Below are positions 19,150 to 28,047 of a DNA stretch of 64,000 nucleotides, piece after piece. Every line of letters begins with the position of its first letter. The stretch's first letter is position 1. Below the pieces are notes generated by a model. That model was not told the DNA's origin and ran no database searches. It was given only the letters and a program-made list of their open reading frames with translations. The stretch comes from 2-12-FULL-60-25 sp003576745 (GTDB taxonomy: Bacteria; Patescibacteriota; Patescibacteriia; 2-12-FULL-60-25). The translations under genes were made by a program, and so were the position numbers. Location: the NCBI GenBank assembly GCA_030272835.1, contig SZOQ01000004.1, forward strand, positions 1 to 64,000, written 5' to 3'.

Positions 19150-19440
19150 AGGGACCGAGAGTGTGGGAGGTTGGCCGTGGGCCATGAGCCTTGGACCATA
19201 CGGTGAACGGGATGCGAAAAGGACATAGTGCGTAGGACGTAGTTATGTAGGGGGAGCATAATTCTCCCCGAACCCCATAACCCTTCCCTTTGCCCTCTTT
19301 CCCAATTCACAAAAGCTCACATCTATAATCTTCTCCATAACCCATAACTCGTAACCTGTTTCCCTTAGCCCTTGGCTCTGTGCCCTTAGCTTTGCCATAG
19401 CCCCGAGGCCCATGATTCTTAGCTCTGAGTCATTCGCGTA
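19150..19440 (-). repeat. Mosaic intergenic repeat, copy 4 (reverse)
   Basis: In reverse orientation: GGCCGTGGGCCATGAGCC, GAACGGGATGCGAAAAGG, TAGGACGTAGTTATGTAGGG, GGAGCATAATTCTCCCCG, then CCTTTGCCCTCTTTCCC and TTTCCCTTAGCCCTTGG. Nearly a full-length copy. Confidence 0.75.
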
Positions 19441-19444
19441 ATTC

Positions 19445-19477
19445 AAAAACGCCCGTTCCGCGGAAGTTGGGCGTTTT
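19445..19477. terminator. Terminator near the end of paralogue 2
   Basis: AAAACGCCC pairs with GGGCGTTTT across a loop of about 14 bases, T-rich on both sides. It lies about 200 bases past the stop of paralogue 2 (minus strand). Confidence 0.5.
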
Positions 19478-19482
19478 GAGTA

Positions 19483-19560
19483 GACGTTTTTTTCGCCACC
19501 GGCGAAGAGGGTCGTCACCCATGAGATTGGAGGTTGTGTGCTTCGCCGCCGGCGAAACGC
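19483..19560. repeat. TTCGCCnCCGGCGAA hairpin pair
   Basis: Two copies of a near-palindrome: TTCGCCACCGGCGAA at about 19491 and TTCGCCGCCGGCGAA at about 19542. A third (TCGCCTCCGGCGA) is at about 21715, past the end of paralogue 3. They may be 3'-UTR elements of the paralogue transcripts. Confidence 0.5.
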
Positions 19561-19682
19561 GGTGTCCTTTCACCGAAGGTGCATAATATGCGCATATCTG
19601 TTCAAACAAGCAGACCGGTCATCCCAATTCATGCAAGACAAGAGAAGCTGAATGGCGTTCGGAGGCTTCGATGCATCTTGTG

Positions 19683-21215
19683 TCAGGCGGCCGTGATTCC
19701 CGAAGTAGGGGCCTTGGGAATGCGTCGCTCGCCGATGCCGAGCTTGGTGCTGCCAGGCCATTGATACGGAGCCGACGCATCGGCTTCGTACTCCCAGGCG
19801 GGTTCGCCTGCATGAACGAGCGGCAGTTTCACCACCGGCATGTTCCGCTCGGTTTTGACGATGCTCGGAAAGCTCGATTGATACTCCCGTCCGATGATGG
19901 AGGAAGATGCCGTTTCGGAAGCTGCGAGGGACTCCGAAACATTCACCTTGCGTCGAATGCCGGAATCCTCCTTGGATGCCGACAGGGTTGTCCGGGCAGA
20001 CGGCATCACCGCAAACATGCGCTGGGTTACATGACCCGGTTTCTCGCCCTCAATCGATGCCGGCAGCCCGAGCTTTGAGCGAATGAGCTCGACCGCGCCG
20101 CGCGCGAGCAAAGGCGCGGGCATGCGATCGATATACACGGGAGCGCTTTCTTCGCCGCAGGCGGTCCGAACAGAGCGCACGAGGTTCCGGAACTCGGCAT
20201 CCAACGCATTGGCGCGCTTCCGTTCCGACTCCGATGCGCGGCGATACTCCTCGCGTTCACCGCGGAGCTGCTCCGCGGCGCTTCGGGATTGCGCTGCCGG
20301 AAAATTCGACTGCGCGACAAGGCGTTCCGCGACATACTGGTGGGCCTTCTTGTAGTAGTCGCGCTCCGTTGCGAGCTGATGGCTGTGGAGCTCCAAACGG
20401 TCCTTTGTGATGCGGAGCTGTACGATCTCTCGTTCTGCGGCGCCCTTTGCGGATCGCATTCTCCGCAACTTATGCACGGCGCCGAGGAATCCGATGAAAC
20501 ATACCGCGAGAAGTCCCGCGAGGCTCCCCATGAGATGGAGACTGATGCCGCGAATCACAGGGACGAGCGCGGCAAGGAATGTCGTGCGGGCAGCCGAGAA
20601 AGTGGACATGGACGGCTGTGCCGGCAACGGGCGCGACGGGGTGGTCTCGCCAACGCGGACGACGGACGGGGCGTCGGAACCGTTCACGTTCTCGATGATT
20701 GGCCATTCACGTACGCCGACCGCGATCTTTTTTACTTCTTCGATCGCGCACGCGGCGGTGGAGCATCGTCCCATGTTTCCGAGCACGTCCTGCTGTTCGG
20801 AAAAACTGCGGTATGTGCTGCCGGATACGGTAAGCGTGCTCGAAGGCAGCATGTATACGTACTGCTGTTCCGTGGAACAGCGTTCCCACACGGCATTGGA
20901 CCGCCGATCTTCCACCGTGCGCAGGCCCGGGCTCATGGCGAAGCGTCCGCCGGTTTTGCAAAGCGCCAGGGTTTTCGTGGGGTTTTCTGCCCGAATGGCA
21001 TGCGGCGTGATGCCGATGGCCTTGGCCATTTTGCGCGTGTCGATATTGGCCCCGGCATGCGTACGAATACGCAATGCCTGCGACCCATTCTCGCGTTCGA
21101 TGGTATATCCCGCTCCGCCGGCGATACTGCTGTCCTTCGCGGACGAAATACCGCTCGACGATACAAGTGCGGCCGCCGCGAAAAACGCGGACCAAATGTG
21201 ACGATTTCGTCTCAT
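19683..21215 (-). CDS. Secreted LysM-like/coiled-coil protein, paralogue 2
   Basis: A 510-residue protein, start fixed by AAGGAGCG. Signal peptide 1-26 (ends SSGISSA); LysM-like domain about 50-130 (KMAKAIGITPHAIRAENP) with Cys86 and Cys113 and the shared RRSNAVW-x2-C block; a second cysteine pair (CSTAAC, 151-156) also present in paralogue 3; membrane helix 224-245; then coiled coil with many Arg and Glu. It lacks the C-terminal module of paralogues 1 and 3, so it may be a shorter partner. It is separately transcribed, with its own promoter about 100 bases upstream. Confidence 0.72.
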   Translation of the reverse strand: MRRNRHIWSAFFAAAALVSSSGISSAKDSSIAGGAGYTIERENGSQALRIRTHAGANIDTRKMAKAIGITPHAIRAENPTKTLALCKTGGRFAMSPGLRTVEDRRSNAVWERCSTEQQYVYMLPSSTLTVSGSTYRSFSEQQDVLGNMGRCSTAACAIEEVKKIAVGVREWPIIENVNGSDAPSVVRVGETTPSRPLPAQPSMSTFSAARTTFLAALVPVIRGISLHLMGSLAGLLAVCFIGFLGAVHKLRRMRSAKGAAEREIVQLRITKDRLELHSHQLATERDYYKKAHQYVAERLVAQSNFPAAQSRSAAEQLRGEREEYRRASESERKRANALDAEFRNLVRSVRTACGEESAPVYIDRMPAPLLARGAVELIRSKLGLPASIEGEKPGHVTQRMFAVMPSARTTLSASKEDSGIRRKVNVSESLAASETASSSIIGREYQSSFPSIVKTERNMPVVKLPLVHAGEPAWEYEADASAPYQWPGSTKLGIGERRIPKAPTSGITAA

Positions 21216-21315
21216 CGTTCGCTCCTTTTTGTTGATGGTTTTAAGGTTCGGTTCTCGTGTTTGTGGAAAGGAAACGTTTGAAAGAGTGAGAGAATATCCA
21301 AAAGAGGAAGAGTGT

Positions 21316-21344
21316 TTTTATCACAAAAAGACGATTCTGTCAAG
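21316..21344 (-). promoter_or_regulatory. Promoter of paralogue 2
   Basis: TTGACA (complement of 21339-21344), 17 bases, TAAAAA (complement of 21316-21321). The predicted leader is about 95 bases. Confidence 0.6.
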
Positions 21345-21371
21345 GGAGACAGGGGCGGTTTCGCTCGGGGT

Positions 21372-21672
21372 TCGAGTCTAGGGTGAACAGCACATGACCT
21401 ACGAACCTACGGTCTTACGGACCTACGAACCTACAGACACAAGGGCCAAAGGGAAGGAGTTATGGGGAAGATTGTGAGTGGGAGCTATTGGCAATTGGGA
21501 AAAGGGCACAGGGCTAAGGGCGAAGAGAACGGGTTTCGGATCTCGGTTAGAATTATGCCCCCTACGCAACTACGTACTCTTCCCCCTCCACAACCACGTA
21601 CTACGCCCTACGTAAAACCCTGCACCATACTTCCCGTTCTCTATATACCTCGCGATTCGTACAACGCAAAAC
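21372..21672 (+). repeat. Mosaic intergenic repeat, copy 5
   Basis: GGGTTCGAGTCTAGGGTGAA, ACCTACGGTCTTACGG, ACCTACGAACCTACAGACAC, AAGGGCCAAAGGG, AACGGGTTTCGGATCTCGG, TTAGAATTATGCCCCC, TACGCAACTACGTACTC. Very close to copy 9. Confidence 0.78.
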
Positions 21673-21842
21673 GCCCCTCACAATAGGGGGCGCTTGGAAG
21701 TGCGTTCTTTCGCTCGCCTCCGGCGAACGGGGTCCCGCGAACCCGAATGTGCTTTGGACGTTATATTCCGCCGGCGGCGGTTTGCGGTGTCCGAACCGCG
21801 ATGTGCAACATACTGGAAAGGGCTGTTGCCGCCCCTGATCGC

Positions 21843-23936
21843 CTACCCGGCGATCGCGGCCCAGTACTGCTCGTTCAGCAGCTTACCGGGCTTGAAGGTG
21901 TGTGTCTCGCCTTTCGCGCTCTCCCACTGAAAGTTGCGGTTGAGCAGTTGGGCGAGACGGCGGATGATCGGGAGTTCCGAATCATGTTCGAGCCTGAACG
22001 TGACGTGTCCCTCCACGATGTCTGCGAAGGCGTGAATGCCGGAAAAGGCCGCGCGCCGCTTTGGACTTCTGGTGTCGAGTGTCGAGATGGTTCCCACGGC
22101 CGGAGGGGTCATGGTTCTGCCGCTCTTTGCCGGTTCGAGACCGATGGATTCGATCTCGGCCGATGCGGGCTTTTCCCCGCCAACCTGAATGTCATGGAAG
22201 GTCGGCATGCGATTGGTGGTCGGCTGCCTCTCCGCCTCATAGAGGCGGATCCGAAGACCGGCATTCTGCCCTTCGAGCTCCGCGAGGCGGATTTCGAGCG
22301 CAGCATGTTCGGTTACGAGCCTCTCGATGTCCTCCGACGCCGTACGCTGCTCCTGCCCTGTCGGAGTTTCCGCCGGCTTGGCAGACGCCTTGAGATGGAA
22401 GAGCTTTTCCGCGAGCTCTTCGCAGCGACGGCGGAACCGTTCCAGCGTGCTGTCCGAGGACACGAAGTCGATGCGCTCCGAGAGCGTTGTAAGCTCCGTC
22501 TCGCTCGAGGCCGCGAGAGACTCGAGAAGCATGCGCTTCTCTTCGAGCGCTTCGTGGATGTCTTCCAGCGCTCCCGCATCGAAGCAGGCTTGCGCCTGAT
22601 CGATGGCGGGAAGGCCGATGACCTGCCGGACTTCGTCGATGCCGCGACGATAGGATTCGTCTGCGGTTTCGACAAGCCGGAGCACATCCCGTTCGAGTTC
22701 GTCGGCAGGACGTTCCTGATAGCCGTCCGGAGGAGCGCCTCGGAAGCGCACGTAGAGCTCCGCAAGAAAGTCCTTGAAGGACCGTTCCTGCTTCTGCCGT
22801 TCGTGCACCGCCGAGATTTCCTCGAGCCGAAGCTTGGTCTCCACCTCCTGCGCCACGGCCGCGGTCCGGCTCGACTTGAGCACCGTTACGCGCTCATTGA
22901 TGCGTGCGATGTCGGACGGTTCGAGCGCGGCGGAAAGCGATACCTGACCGCCATTCACGTTCCGCGCCAATTCCCCGAGCGCGCCGTGGACGCCGTAGAA
23001 CCGTTCGACGACCCTGTCGGCGATGACGGACAGGAGCTTTTTCGGATCCTGTCGTACGCCCGGGAGCGGCCCGTTTCCGAGCACACTCTTGTTGAGCTTC
23101 AGCACAGCGTTCCGAATGGCATCCTGCAGGTCCGAACATTCCGAGGACAGGTGCGCGGATTGCGCCTCGATCTTCGGGAAAGCCGTGCTGTAGCGCTGAA
23201 AGCGCATGGCGCGGCTTCGTTCGCGGACGGCGACGACGAGACCGATGAGCGCCAGGACGATCGCGCCCCAAAACGGTCCGTCCCCCGTACCTTCCGTCTT
23301 CACGATGGCCAATGCAGGCGGCGGTGGCGCTGGAGGCGGCGGAGGTTGAATCGCGGCCGGTTTGTCCGGCGGCGGCGCAACAACCGTATTTCCGATACCG
23401 GATCCGGGATGCGCCAGCGCATCCTTGCCCGAAACGCGGCTGGCCGTCTCGAGGAGGCATGTACGATCCGTGCAGCTTTCGAGCGTCGAAAGCACCTGTT
23501 GCTTTTCATCGAAGCTCAAATGCTTCTTGCCCTTCAGCACCAAAACGGTGCTGTACAGCATGTACACGTACTGCTTTTCCTTGGGACAATTCGCCCACAC
23601 GGCATTGGTTCGCCGTCCCTCGGGATCCTTGATCCCGCGGCTCATGTCGAAGTGCCCCGGACGCGTCTCGCAGACTGCGAGCGTGCCCGTGGGATTGTCC
23701 TCCCGTATGGACCACTGGTCCGTACGGAATATCTCCGCCAACTTGTGCGTGTTGACGTTCTTGTGGGGGAGAATCATGAAGTAGGTCCACTCCGGATTCC
23801 CATCCCTCGGATGTATGACCTTGAAGTTCACGCCTTCCACCGGAGGATTGCCCTGTGCGGACACCCTCGCGGCAAAGAAGAGAACGGCAAGGAACCCCGA
23901 GAGAAGCACACACCACAGATGTCTGAGGCGATGCAT
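21843..23936 (-). CDS. Secreted LysM-like/coiled-coil protein, paralogue 3
   Basis: A 697-residue protein, start fixed by GGAGAG. Signal peptide 1-27 (ends ARVSAQ); LysM-like domain about 60-130 (HKLAEIFRTDQWSIREDNP) with Cys89 and Cys117 and RRTNAVW-x2-C; a second Cys pair (CTDRTC, 155-160); a polyproline run at 188-207; membrane helix about 222-237; then some 380 residues of coiled coil. The C-terminus has one copy of the module found twice in paralogue 1 (VTFRLEHDSELPIIRRLAQL). The polyproline stretch would need EF-P for efficient translation, and efp is nearby. A structural envelope role is inferred. Confidence 0.73.
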   Translation of the reverse strand: MHRLRHLWCVLLSGFLAVLFFAARVSAQGNPPVEGVNFKVIHPRDGNPEWTYFMILPHKNVNTHKLAEIFRTDQWSIREDNPTGTLAVCETRPGHFDMSRGIKDPEGRRTNAVWANCPKEKQYVYMLYSTVLVLKGKKHLSFDEKQQVLSTLESCTDRTCLLETASRVSGKDALAHPGSGIGNTVVAPPPDKPAAIQPPPPPAPPPPALAIVKTEGTGDGPFWGAIVLALIGLVVAVRERSRAMRFQRYSTAFPKIEAQSAHLSSECSDLQDAIRNAVLKLNKSVLGNGPLPGVRQDPKKLLSVIADRVVERFYGVHGALGELARNVNGGQVSLSAALEPSDIARINERVTVLKSSRTAAVAQEVETKLRLEEISAVHERQKQERSFKDFLAELYVRFRGAPPDGYQERPADELERDVLRLVETADESYRRGIDEVRQVIGLPAIDQAQACFDAGALEDIHEALEEKRMLLESLAASSETELTTLSERIDFVSSDSTLERFRRRCEELAEKLFHLKASAKPAETPTGQEQRTASEDIERLVTEHAALEIRLAELEGQNAGLRIRLYEAERQPTTNRMPTFHDIQVGGEKPASAEIESIGLEPAKSGRTMTPPAVGTISTLDTRSPKRRAAFSGIHAFADIVEGHVTFRLEHDSELPIIRRLAQLLNRNFQWESAKGETHTFKPGKLLNEQYWAAIAG

Positions 23937-24145
23937 CAGGCTCTCCTTTCACTGTTTGGTTTCAAAGGTTCAAGCAAAGCTTCCATAGTCTCAACCTGAC
24001 ATTCGGCTTCCCGAACGTCAACCCGAGACGACATACCCGCCTGTCAAAGCGGATGTGACACTCCATCATACAATGGCGGCTATGTCAAGCTACCTCGCCT
24101 CGAAAAACAATGCATTTCAAAGGGTTTCAAGGTAGGATACAGTCC

Positions 24146-25351
24146 ATGAAACATTTCCTGATTTTCGGGAATCATCCCCGTATTGCGCTTGCCGAGTACA
24201 GGATTGTGACGCATGCGGAGCAAAAACCGATCCTGGTGGACTATGGAGCTATTGAGGAGAACCAGGAATGGGACGGCAATGGGTTGATGGATAGGCTGGC
24301 GGGAACCGTAAAGCTCGGAGATATCGTGAACAGCATCCCCTCCCGCGACATACGGACGGAAACGTTCGCGGATATCATTCAGTCCTTCCCTCGCGGTTCG
24401 AATATCGCCTTCGGTTTCACCGTCCTCGGAGGAACGGAGAAGGAACGCCGTTCGCTGTTGCATATTCCGATTGCCCTAAAACAGGTTCTGAAAGATCGCG
24501 GCATACGCTGCCGCTGGGTAACAAGCAAGGACGGCAAGCCTCTTACTCCCGCTGCCGTCGCAAAATTGAATCTGACGACGGACGGATATGATTTTGTCGT
24601 TCTTGCTGACCGCGCGCATGTTCATATCGGACTCACAACGCATGTGCAGAATGCGGACGCATGGAGCGAACGCGACTACGGAAGGCCGGTCCGCGACGAA
24701 ACCGCGGGCATGCTCCCGCCCAAGCTTGCGCGCATCTTGGTGAATCTTGCTGATATCCGGCCGGGGCAAACCGTGCTCGATCCCTTTTGCGGAAACGGCA
24801 CCGTGCTCATGGAAGCGGCTCTGGCCACGCAAGCGGCGCGCATTATCGGTACCGATATCGATGCAAAACAGACGGCGTCGTCCACACAAAATATCGAATG
24901 GCTCATTACGCGGGGTATTCTTTCGCGCAGTGATCAAAAACGCATCGAGCATGCCACGGCGGATGCGCGTTTTCTTTCAAAACGTTTTGCGGAGGGGAGC
25001 CTGGACCGGATTGTGACGGAGGGATCTCTCGGCCCCCCACTCAAAGGAAGCGAGGACGAACGCGCGCTTAATATCGTTCGAAAAAACATTGAAGAGCTGT
25101 GGACCGAGACGCTCCGGGAGCTCCATCCGCTCCTATCTTCTGATGGAAAACTCATTATGGTGTGGCCGTCATTCCGGACCGCAAAAGGAAGCGCGGCCGC
25201 GGAATTGTCTTCCGATACGCTGGCAAAACTCGGATATGACCTGATTCATCCGCTTGAAGGATGGGAGAACAGGCCGCGACCGCTCCTGTATCACCGAGAG
25301 GGGCAAAAAATCGCCCGCCGTATTTTGGTTCTCCGTAAAAGAACCATTTGA
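24146..25351 (+). CDS. TrmG10/TRMT11-like RNA methyltransferase
   Basis: A 401-residue protein, start taken at MKHFLIFGNHPRIALAEYRI. The N-terminal half is a divergent THUMP-like region. The Rossmann methyltransferase domain has the SAM motif VLDPFCGNGTVLMEAAL, then IIGTDIDAKQT. The catalytic motif, normally (D/N)PPY, is replaced by VTEGSLGPPL, seen in a bacterial subgroup of this family. Relatives make m2G or m22G at position 10 of tRNA. A cytoplasmic tRNA modification role is inferred from the family. It lies divergent from paralogue 3. Confidence 0.75.
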   Translation: MKHFLIFGNHPRIALAEYRIVTHAEQKPILVDYGAIEENQEWDGNGLMDRLAGTVKLGDIVNSIPSRDIRTETFADIIQSFPRGSNIAFGFTVLGGTEKERRSLLHIPIALKQVLKDRGIRCRWVTSKDGKPLTPAAVAKLNLTTDGYDFVVLADRAHVHIGLTTHVQNADAWSERDYGRPVRDETAGMLPPKLARILVNLADIRPGQTVLDPFCGNGTVLMEAALATQAARIIGTDIDAKQTASSTQNIEWLITRGILSRSDQKRIEHATADARFLSKRFAEGSLDRIVTEGSLGPPLKGSEDERALNIVRKNIEELWTETLRELHPLLSSDGKLIMVWPSFRTAKGSAAAELSSDTLAKLGYDLIHPLEGWENRPRPLLYHREGQKIARRILVLRKRTI

Positions 25352-25430
25352 ACATCCGGCCAGGGAGGCTCTCGTGAAACGAGACGGAGATAATGCGTGT
25401 ACAATACAGAGTCGAGAATGCCGAGTGAGG

Positions 25431-25459
25431 TTGACATAATGGCCTTTTTCTGGCATACT
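25431..25459 (+). promoter_or_regulatory. Promoter of the cyclic-nucleotide-binding-fold protein
   Basis: TTGACA at 25431, 17 bases, CATACT at 25454, about 85 bases before the start codon. Confidence 0.6.
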
Positions 25460-25550
25460 CGCATGTTCGACCGTACTGTATTCCGACGGAATATGCCGGT
25501 CAAACGCAAAAACTTGGACTTCGACATTCCAACACAGTAAGGAGAACGGA

Positions 25551-27044
25551 ATGGGAACAACCCCTCGTCCAAAGCAGGAAACGGGTTCCACGGGTGACGG
25601 CAAGGTTCTCACGAATCTGAACCGCGCCCGGAGGCTCAAGCTCCTGCTCGAGGCCAACCCCGGCCTTGCCGCCGCGCAAATCGAAGTCGATGCCGGCGAA
25701 TACATTGTCCGTCAGGGAGATTTCGATCCCGAAGGACTTCCTCACGCCTACCTCGTTTTCGACGGGGAGGTAGAAGAGCGTCAATCGCACTTTTACCCGG
25801 GCATCGGGCACAAGGAGATTACGGTTTTCCGAGTGCCGGAAGGCGGCATCGCCTTTTCGCAGGCGCTATACCCGGTGTATGCGAAAATGCCCGCCGTCAC
25901 GAGCGTGGTGGCGATCACGCCCGCGCTGGTGTTCATGCTCCGGAACGAACACCTTCTGGACCTGTACGAACGGGATCCGGAGCTCTTCCAGCTCCTCAAG
26001 GTGGAATATCAAATGCGCATGCAGGTGCTCTCCACCATGCACGAAATGGCGAAGCTCCACGAGCTGAACGACCGGGCCACGGCGCTGGTGGAAGAGGCGC
26101 GACCATTCCTCCGCGAACACGGATGGAATATGAACGCCATGATCGAGGTGATGAACCGCCACACGGCGCTCATCGACGAAGCCATGGCGCATGCCTCGGA
26201 TGCGAAAGGCAAGTCCGCAGAAGCGTTCATGGAGCTCGAGGGCGAACGCGAACGCATGCGGTATCGCTGGCGGGGCGCAGAAATGTACGTGGATCGGCTC
26301 CGCAACATCGCGGAGTTCGCCATGGGCGTTATCGAACGCCTCGGCGTGAATACGGAAGAGCTCGGCATCGGACGCCGGCATTTGGACATGACGCCGGAAG
26401 AGAAAACGCTCTTGTACGGAGAATCACTCGAAGAACTCCAGGCCGTCAAACACGGACTTCCGGCACAGAAAAAGCCTTTCGTCGAAAATCTCCGCGAGGA
26501 GGATATCGACGGAGCGTTATCCAAGGCGCTTGCCGCCGTGTCCACGCGGCTCGTACACCAATCCGTGCCGCCCGCAGTTCCGAGCGTGCGCGTGGGAACG
26601 AAGCCGCCCCCTCCCTCCGAGCAGGAAGAAGATCTGCCGCATGCGGAAATCTGCGAAGACCGCATTACGCAGGTCTTCGACATTCTGCCGCCCAGCGTCG
26701 GCACGCCGAATGTTCCGCCGGATCAAGCGATGCCGTCCGGGGAAGAGGCCGCTGCGCACGAAGACGGCGTGATTCCCGCCTTTGAGCCGCCTACCCTGGC
26801 TCGGCCATTCAGGCCGAAGCTGCCGCACTCGGGTCATGCCATATCGGTCGACGCCGCCCCTGCCGTTCCTACGCCTCCCGAACCTTTCACGCTCGAAGAA
26901 GCGCCCACCGTTCCTTCATCCCGCCTGGGATTCACCTGCCCGTCGCCGACCAGTCCCGGCGCATACCGGCTGTCCGACGATCACGGCACAACCACCTCCA
27001 CCATGGAAACCGTGGTTCTGCCGCCGACGGAAGGTAAAAAATAA
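25551..27044 (+). CDS. Cyclic-nucleotide-binding-fold protein with coiled coil and Pro-rich tail
   Basis: A 497-residue protein, start fixed by AAGGAGAA. Residues 25-140 resemble the Crp/CAP effector domain: IVRQGDFDPEGLPHAYLVF, GEVEERQ, and SVVAITPALVFMLRNEHLL. In the phosphate-binding cassette the usual GE-x5-(R)-S/T is replaced by EGGIAFSQALYP, without the ligand-binding Glu and Arg, so it may not bind cyclic nucleotides. No DNA-binding domain follows. Residues 150-310 are helical and the last 180 are Pro/Glu-rich and disordered. Isolated next to the paralogue cluster, it shares their composition; a functional link is a guess. Confidence 0.68.
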   Translation: MGTTPRPKQETGSTGDGKVLTNLNRARRLKLLLEANPGLAAAQIEVDAGEYIVRQGDFDPEGLPHAYLVFDGEVEERQSHFYPGIGHKEITVFRVPEGGIAFSQALYPVYAKMPAVTSVVAITPALVFMLRNEHLLDLYERDPELFQLLKVEYQMRMQVLSTMHEMAKLHELNDRATALVEEARPFLREHGWNMNAMIEVMNRHTALIDEAMAHASDAKGKSAEAFMELEGERERMRYRWRGAEMYVDRLRNIAEFAMGVIERLGVNTEELGIGRRHLDMTPEEKTLLYGESLEELQAVKHGLPAQKKPFVENLREEDIDGALSKALAAVSTRLVHQSVPPAVPSVRVGTKPPPPSEQEEDLPHAEICEDRITQVFDILPPSVGTPNVPPDQAMPSGEEAAAHEDGVIPAFEPPTLARPFRPKLPHSGHAISVDAAPAVPTPPEPFTLEEAPTVPSSRLGFTCPSPTSPGAYRLSDDHGTTTSTMETVVLPPTEGKK

Positions 27045-27054
27045 TCCTCATCAA

Positions 27055-27091
27055 AAGCCCCGCATCCGAAAAAATGCGGGGCTTATCTTTT
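27055..27091 (+). terminator. Terminator after the CNB-fold gene
   Basis: AAGCCCCGCAT pairs with ATGCGGGGCTT, then ATCTTTT. Confidence 0.8.
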
Positions 27092-27500
27092 GAGACGTTA
27101 TCTCATGGAAATACGAGGACGGAAATACAAAATGGCGTTTACGATGCGATGCTTTGGGAACCGATGTCCCTCCAGCAACGGACGCGAGTTCTGACAAAAT
27201 GTACCACATCGCTGTATTGGTCAGCGAGTTTCGCGTCGAGACAATTCTTCGTTACCATTTGAGCCTTTATACTTCTGATGTTTACCTTTATCCCAGCAAT
27301 GTCTGACTTCATGGTCTGACTTCATGCCGCCGATTTCGGACTTCACTTCTTGAGACTGTTCGTCAACATCGCGCCCGAACGCCAACAGCGCTTCAAAATG
27401 TCAGCATTTGTTGATTCAGTATTCATATATCAATTCAGTATCAGGCCGCGAAACCTCGTGCAAGCCATCATAACGCAGCAAAAATATCCGTGTATGCGCA
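27092..27500. other. Gene-free stretch
   Basis: About 400 bases, more AT-rich than the neighbourhood. The only structure seen is a 12-bp tandem repeat, GTCTGACTTCAT, at about 27304-27330 with a related GGACTTCACTTC after it. No credible gene or RNA was found; decayed sequence is possible. Confidence 0.4.
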
Positions 27501-27758
27501 TCACGCTTCCGGATAGATTTGATTTCCGTCTTCGTCGTATAAAATGATCGCCTGCGTGGGACATGCCTGTGCCGCAAGCAAAATGGTCTCCGCGTCCGCG
27601 CCATTCGGATCCACTACATACGCCTTATTTTCTTCATCGAGTTGGAACACGCCGGGCGCGACGGTCACGCATGGCGCCGCGCCAATACAGAGTTCTCGGT
27701 CCACGACGACCCGGGAAATGACGAGGGGTTTCTGTTGTTTGTGTCCGTCTTCATTCAT
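27501..27758 (-). CDS. Single-cluster ferredoxin with a missing cysteine
   Basis: An 85-residue protein, start at MNEDGHKQQKPL. The ferredoxin pattern is DRELCIGAAPCVTVAPGVF, then AAQACPTQAII. In [4Fe-4S] ferredoxins the first motif is C-x2-C-x2-C; here the middle Cys is Ala, leaving three ligands. That favours a [3Fe-4S] cluster or an exchangeable fourth ligand, as in some P450-type ferredoxins. It lies downstream of iscU with repeat sequence between and probably serves the Fe-S pathway or a redox partner. Confidence 0.85.
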   Translation of the reverse strand: MNEDGHKQQKPLVISRVVVDRELCIGAAPCVTVAPGVFQLDEENKAYVVDPNGADAETILLAAQACPTQAIILYDEDGNQIYPEA

Positions 27759-27783
27759 AAGAAGGCTGCGTAGGGGAAGATTA

Positions 27784-28030
27784 TAGCTTGGATATGTTGG
27801 CAATGAGTAATTGGGAATTGATAAAAGGGCTAAGGGCACAGGGAAAAGGGAACCAGTTAAGGATTATTGGTTACTGGTTATGGGATTCGGGGAGAATTAT
27901 GCTCCCTCTACAGAACCACGTCCTACGCAACGACGTACTCTCCCCCTACTTCCCACTCCCTCCTCCCGCATTGGCTCACGGCCCATAACTCATGTCTAGG
28001 GCCTACGCAACTACGCCCCCTACTTCCCTG
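27784..28030 (+). repeat. Mosaic intergenic repeat, copy 6
   Basis: AGGGCTAAGGGCACAGGG, AAAAGGGAACCAG, TTATTGGTTACTGGTTATGG, TCGGGGAGAATTATGCTCC, CCTACGCAACGACGTACTC, GGCTCACGGCCCATAAC, CTACGCAACTACGCCCCC. It separates ferredoxin from iscU. Confidence 0.75.
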
Positions 28031-28047
28031 TTCCGCACCGGTCCCCA

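Noticed and set aside
18167..21281. Plus-strand frames of 260-330 codons opposite the paralogues
   Set aside because: Shadows caused by the GC-rich third positions of the minus-strand genes.
21747..23999. Plus-strand frame of 750 codons
   Set aside because: Antisense of paralogue 3; the minus frame has a signal peptide, a Shine-Dalgarno and paralogues, while the plus frame has none.
27300..27335. GTCTGACTTCAT tandem as an insertion-sequence end
   Set aside because: No transposase frame, no inverted partner and no target duplication were seen.
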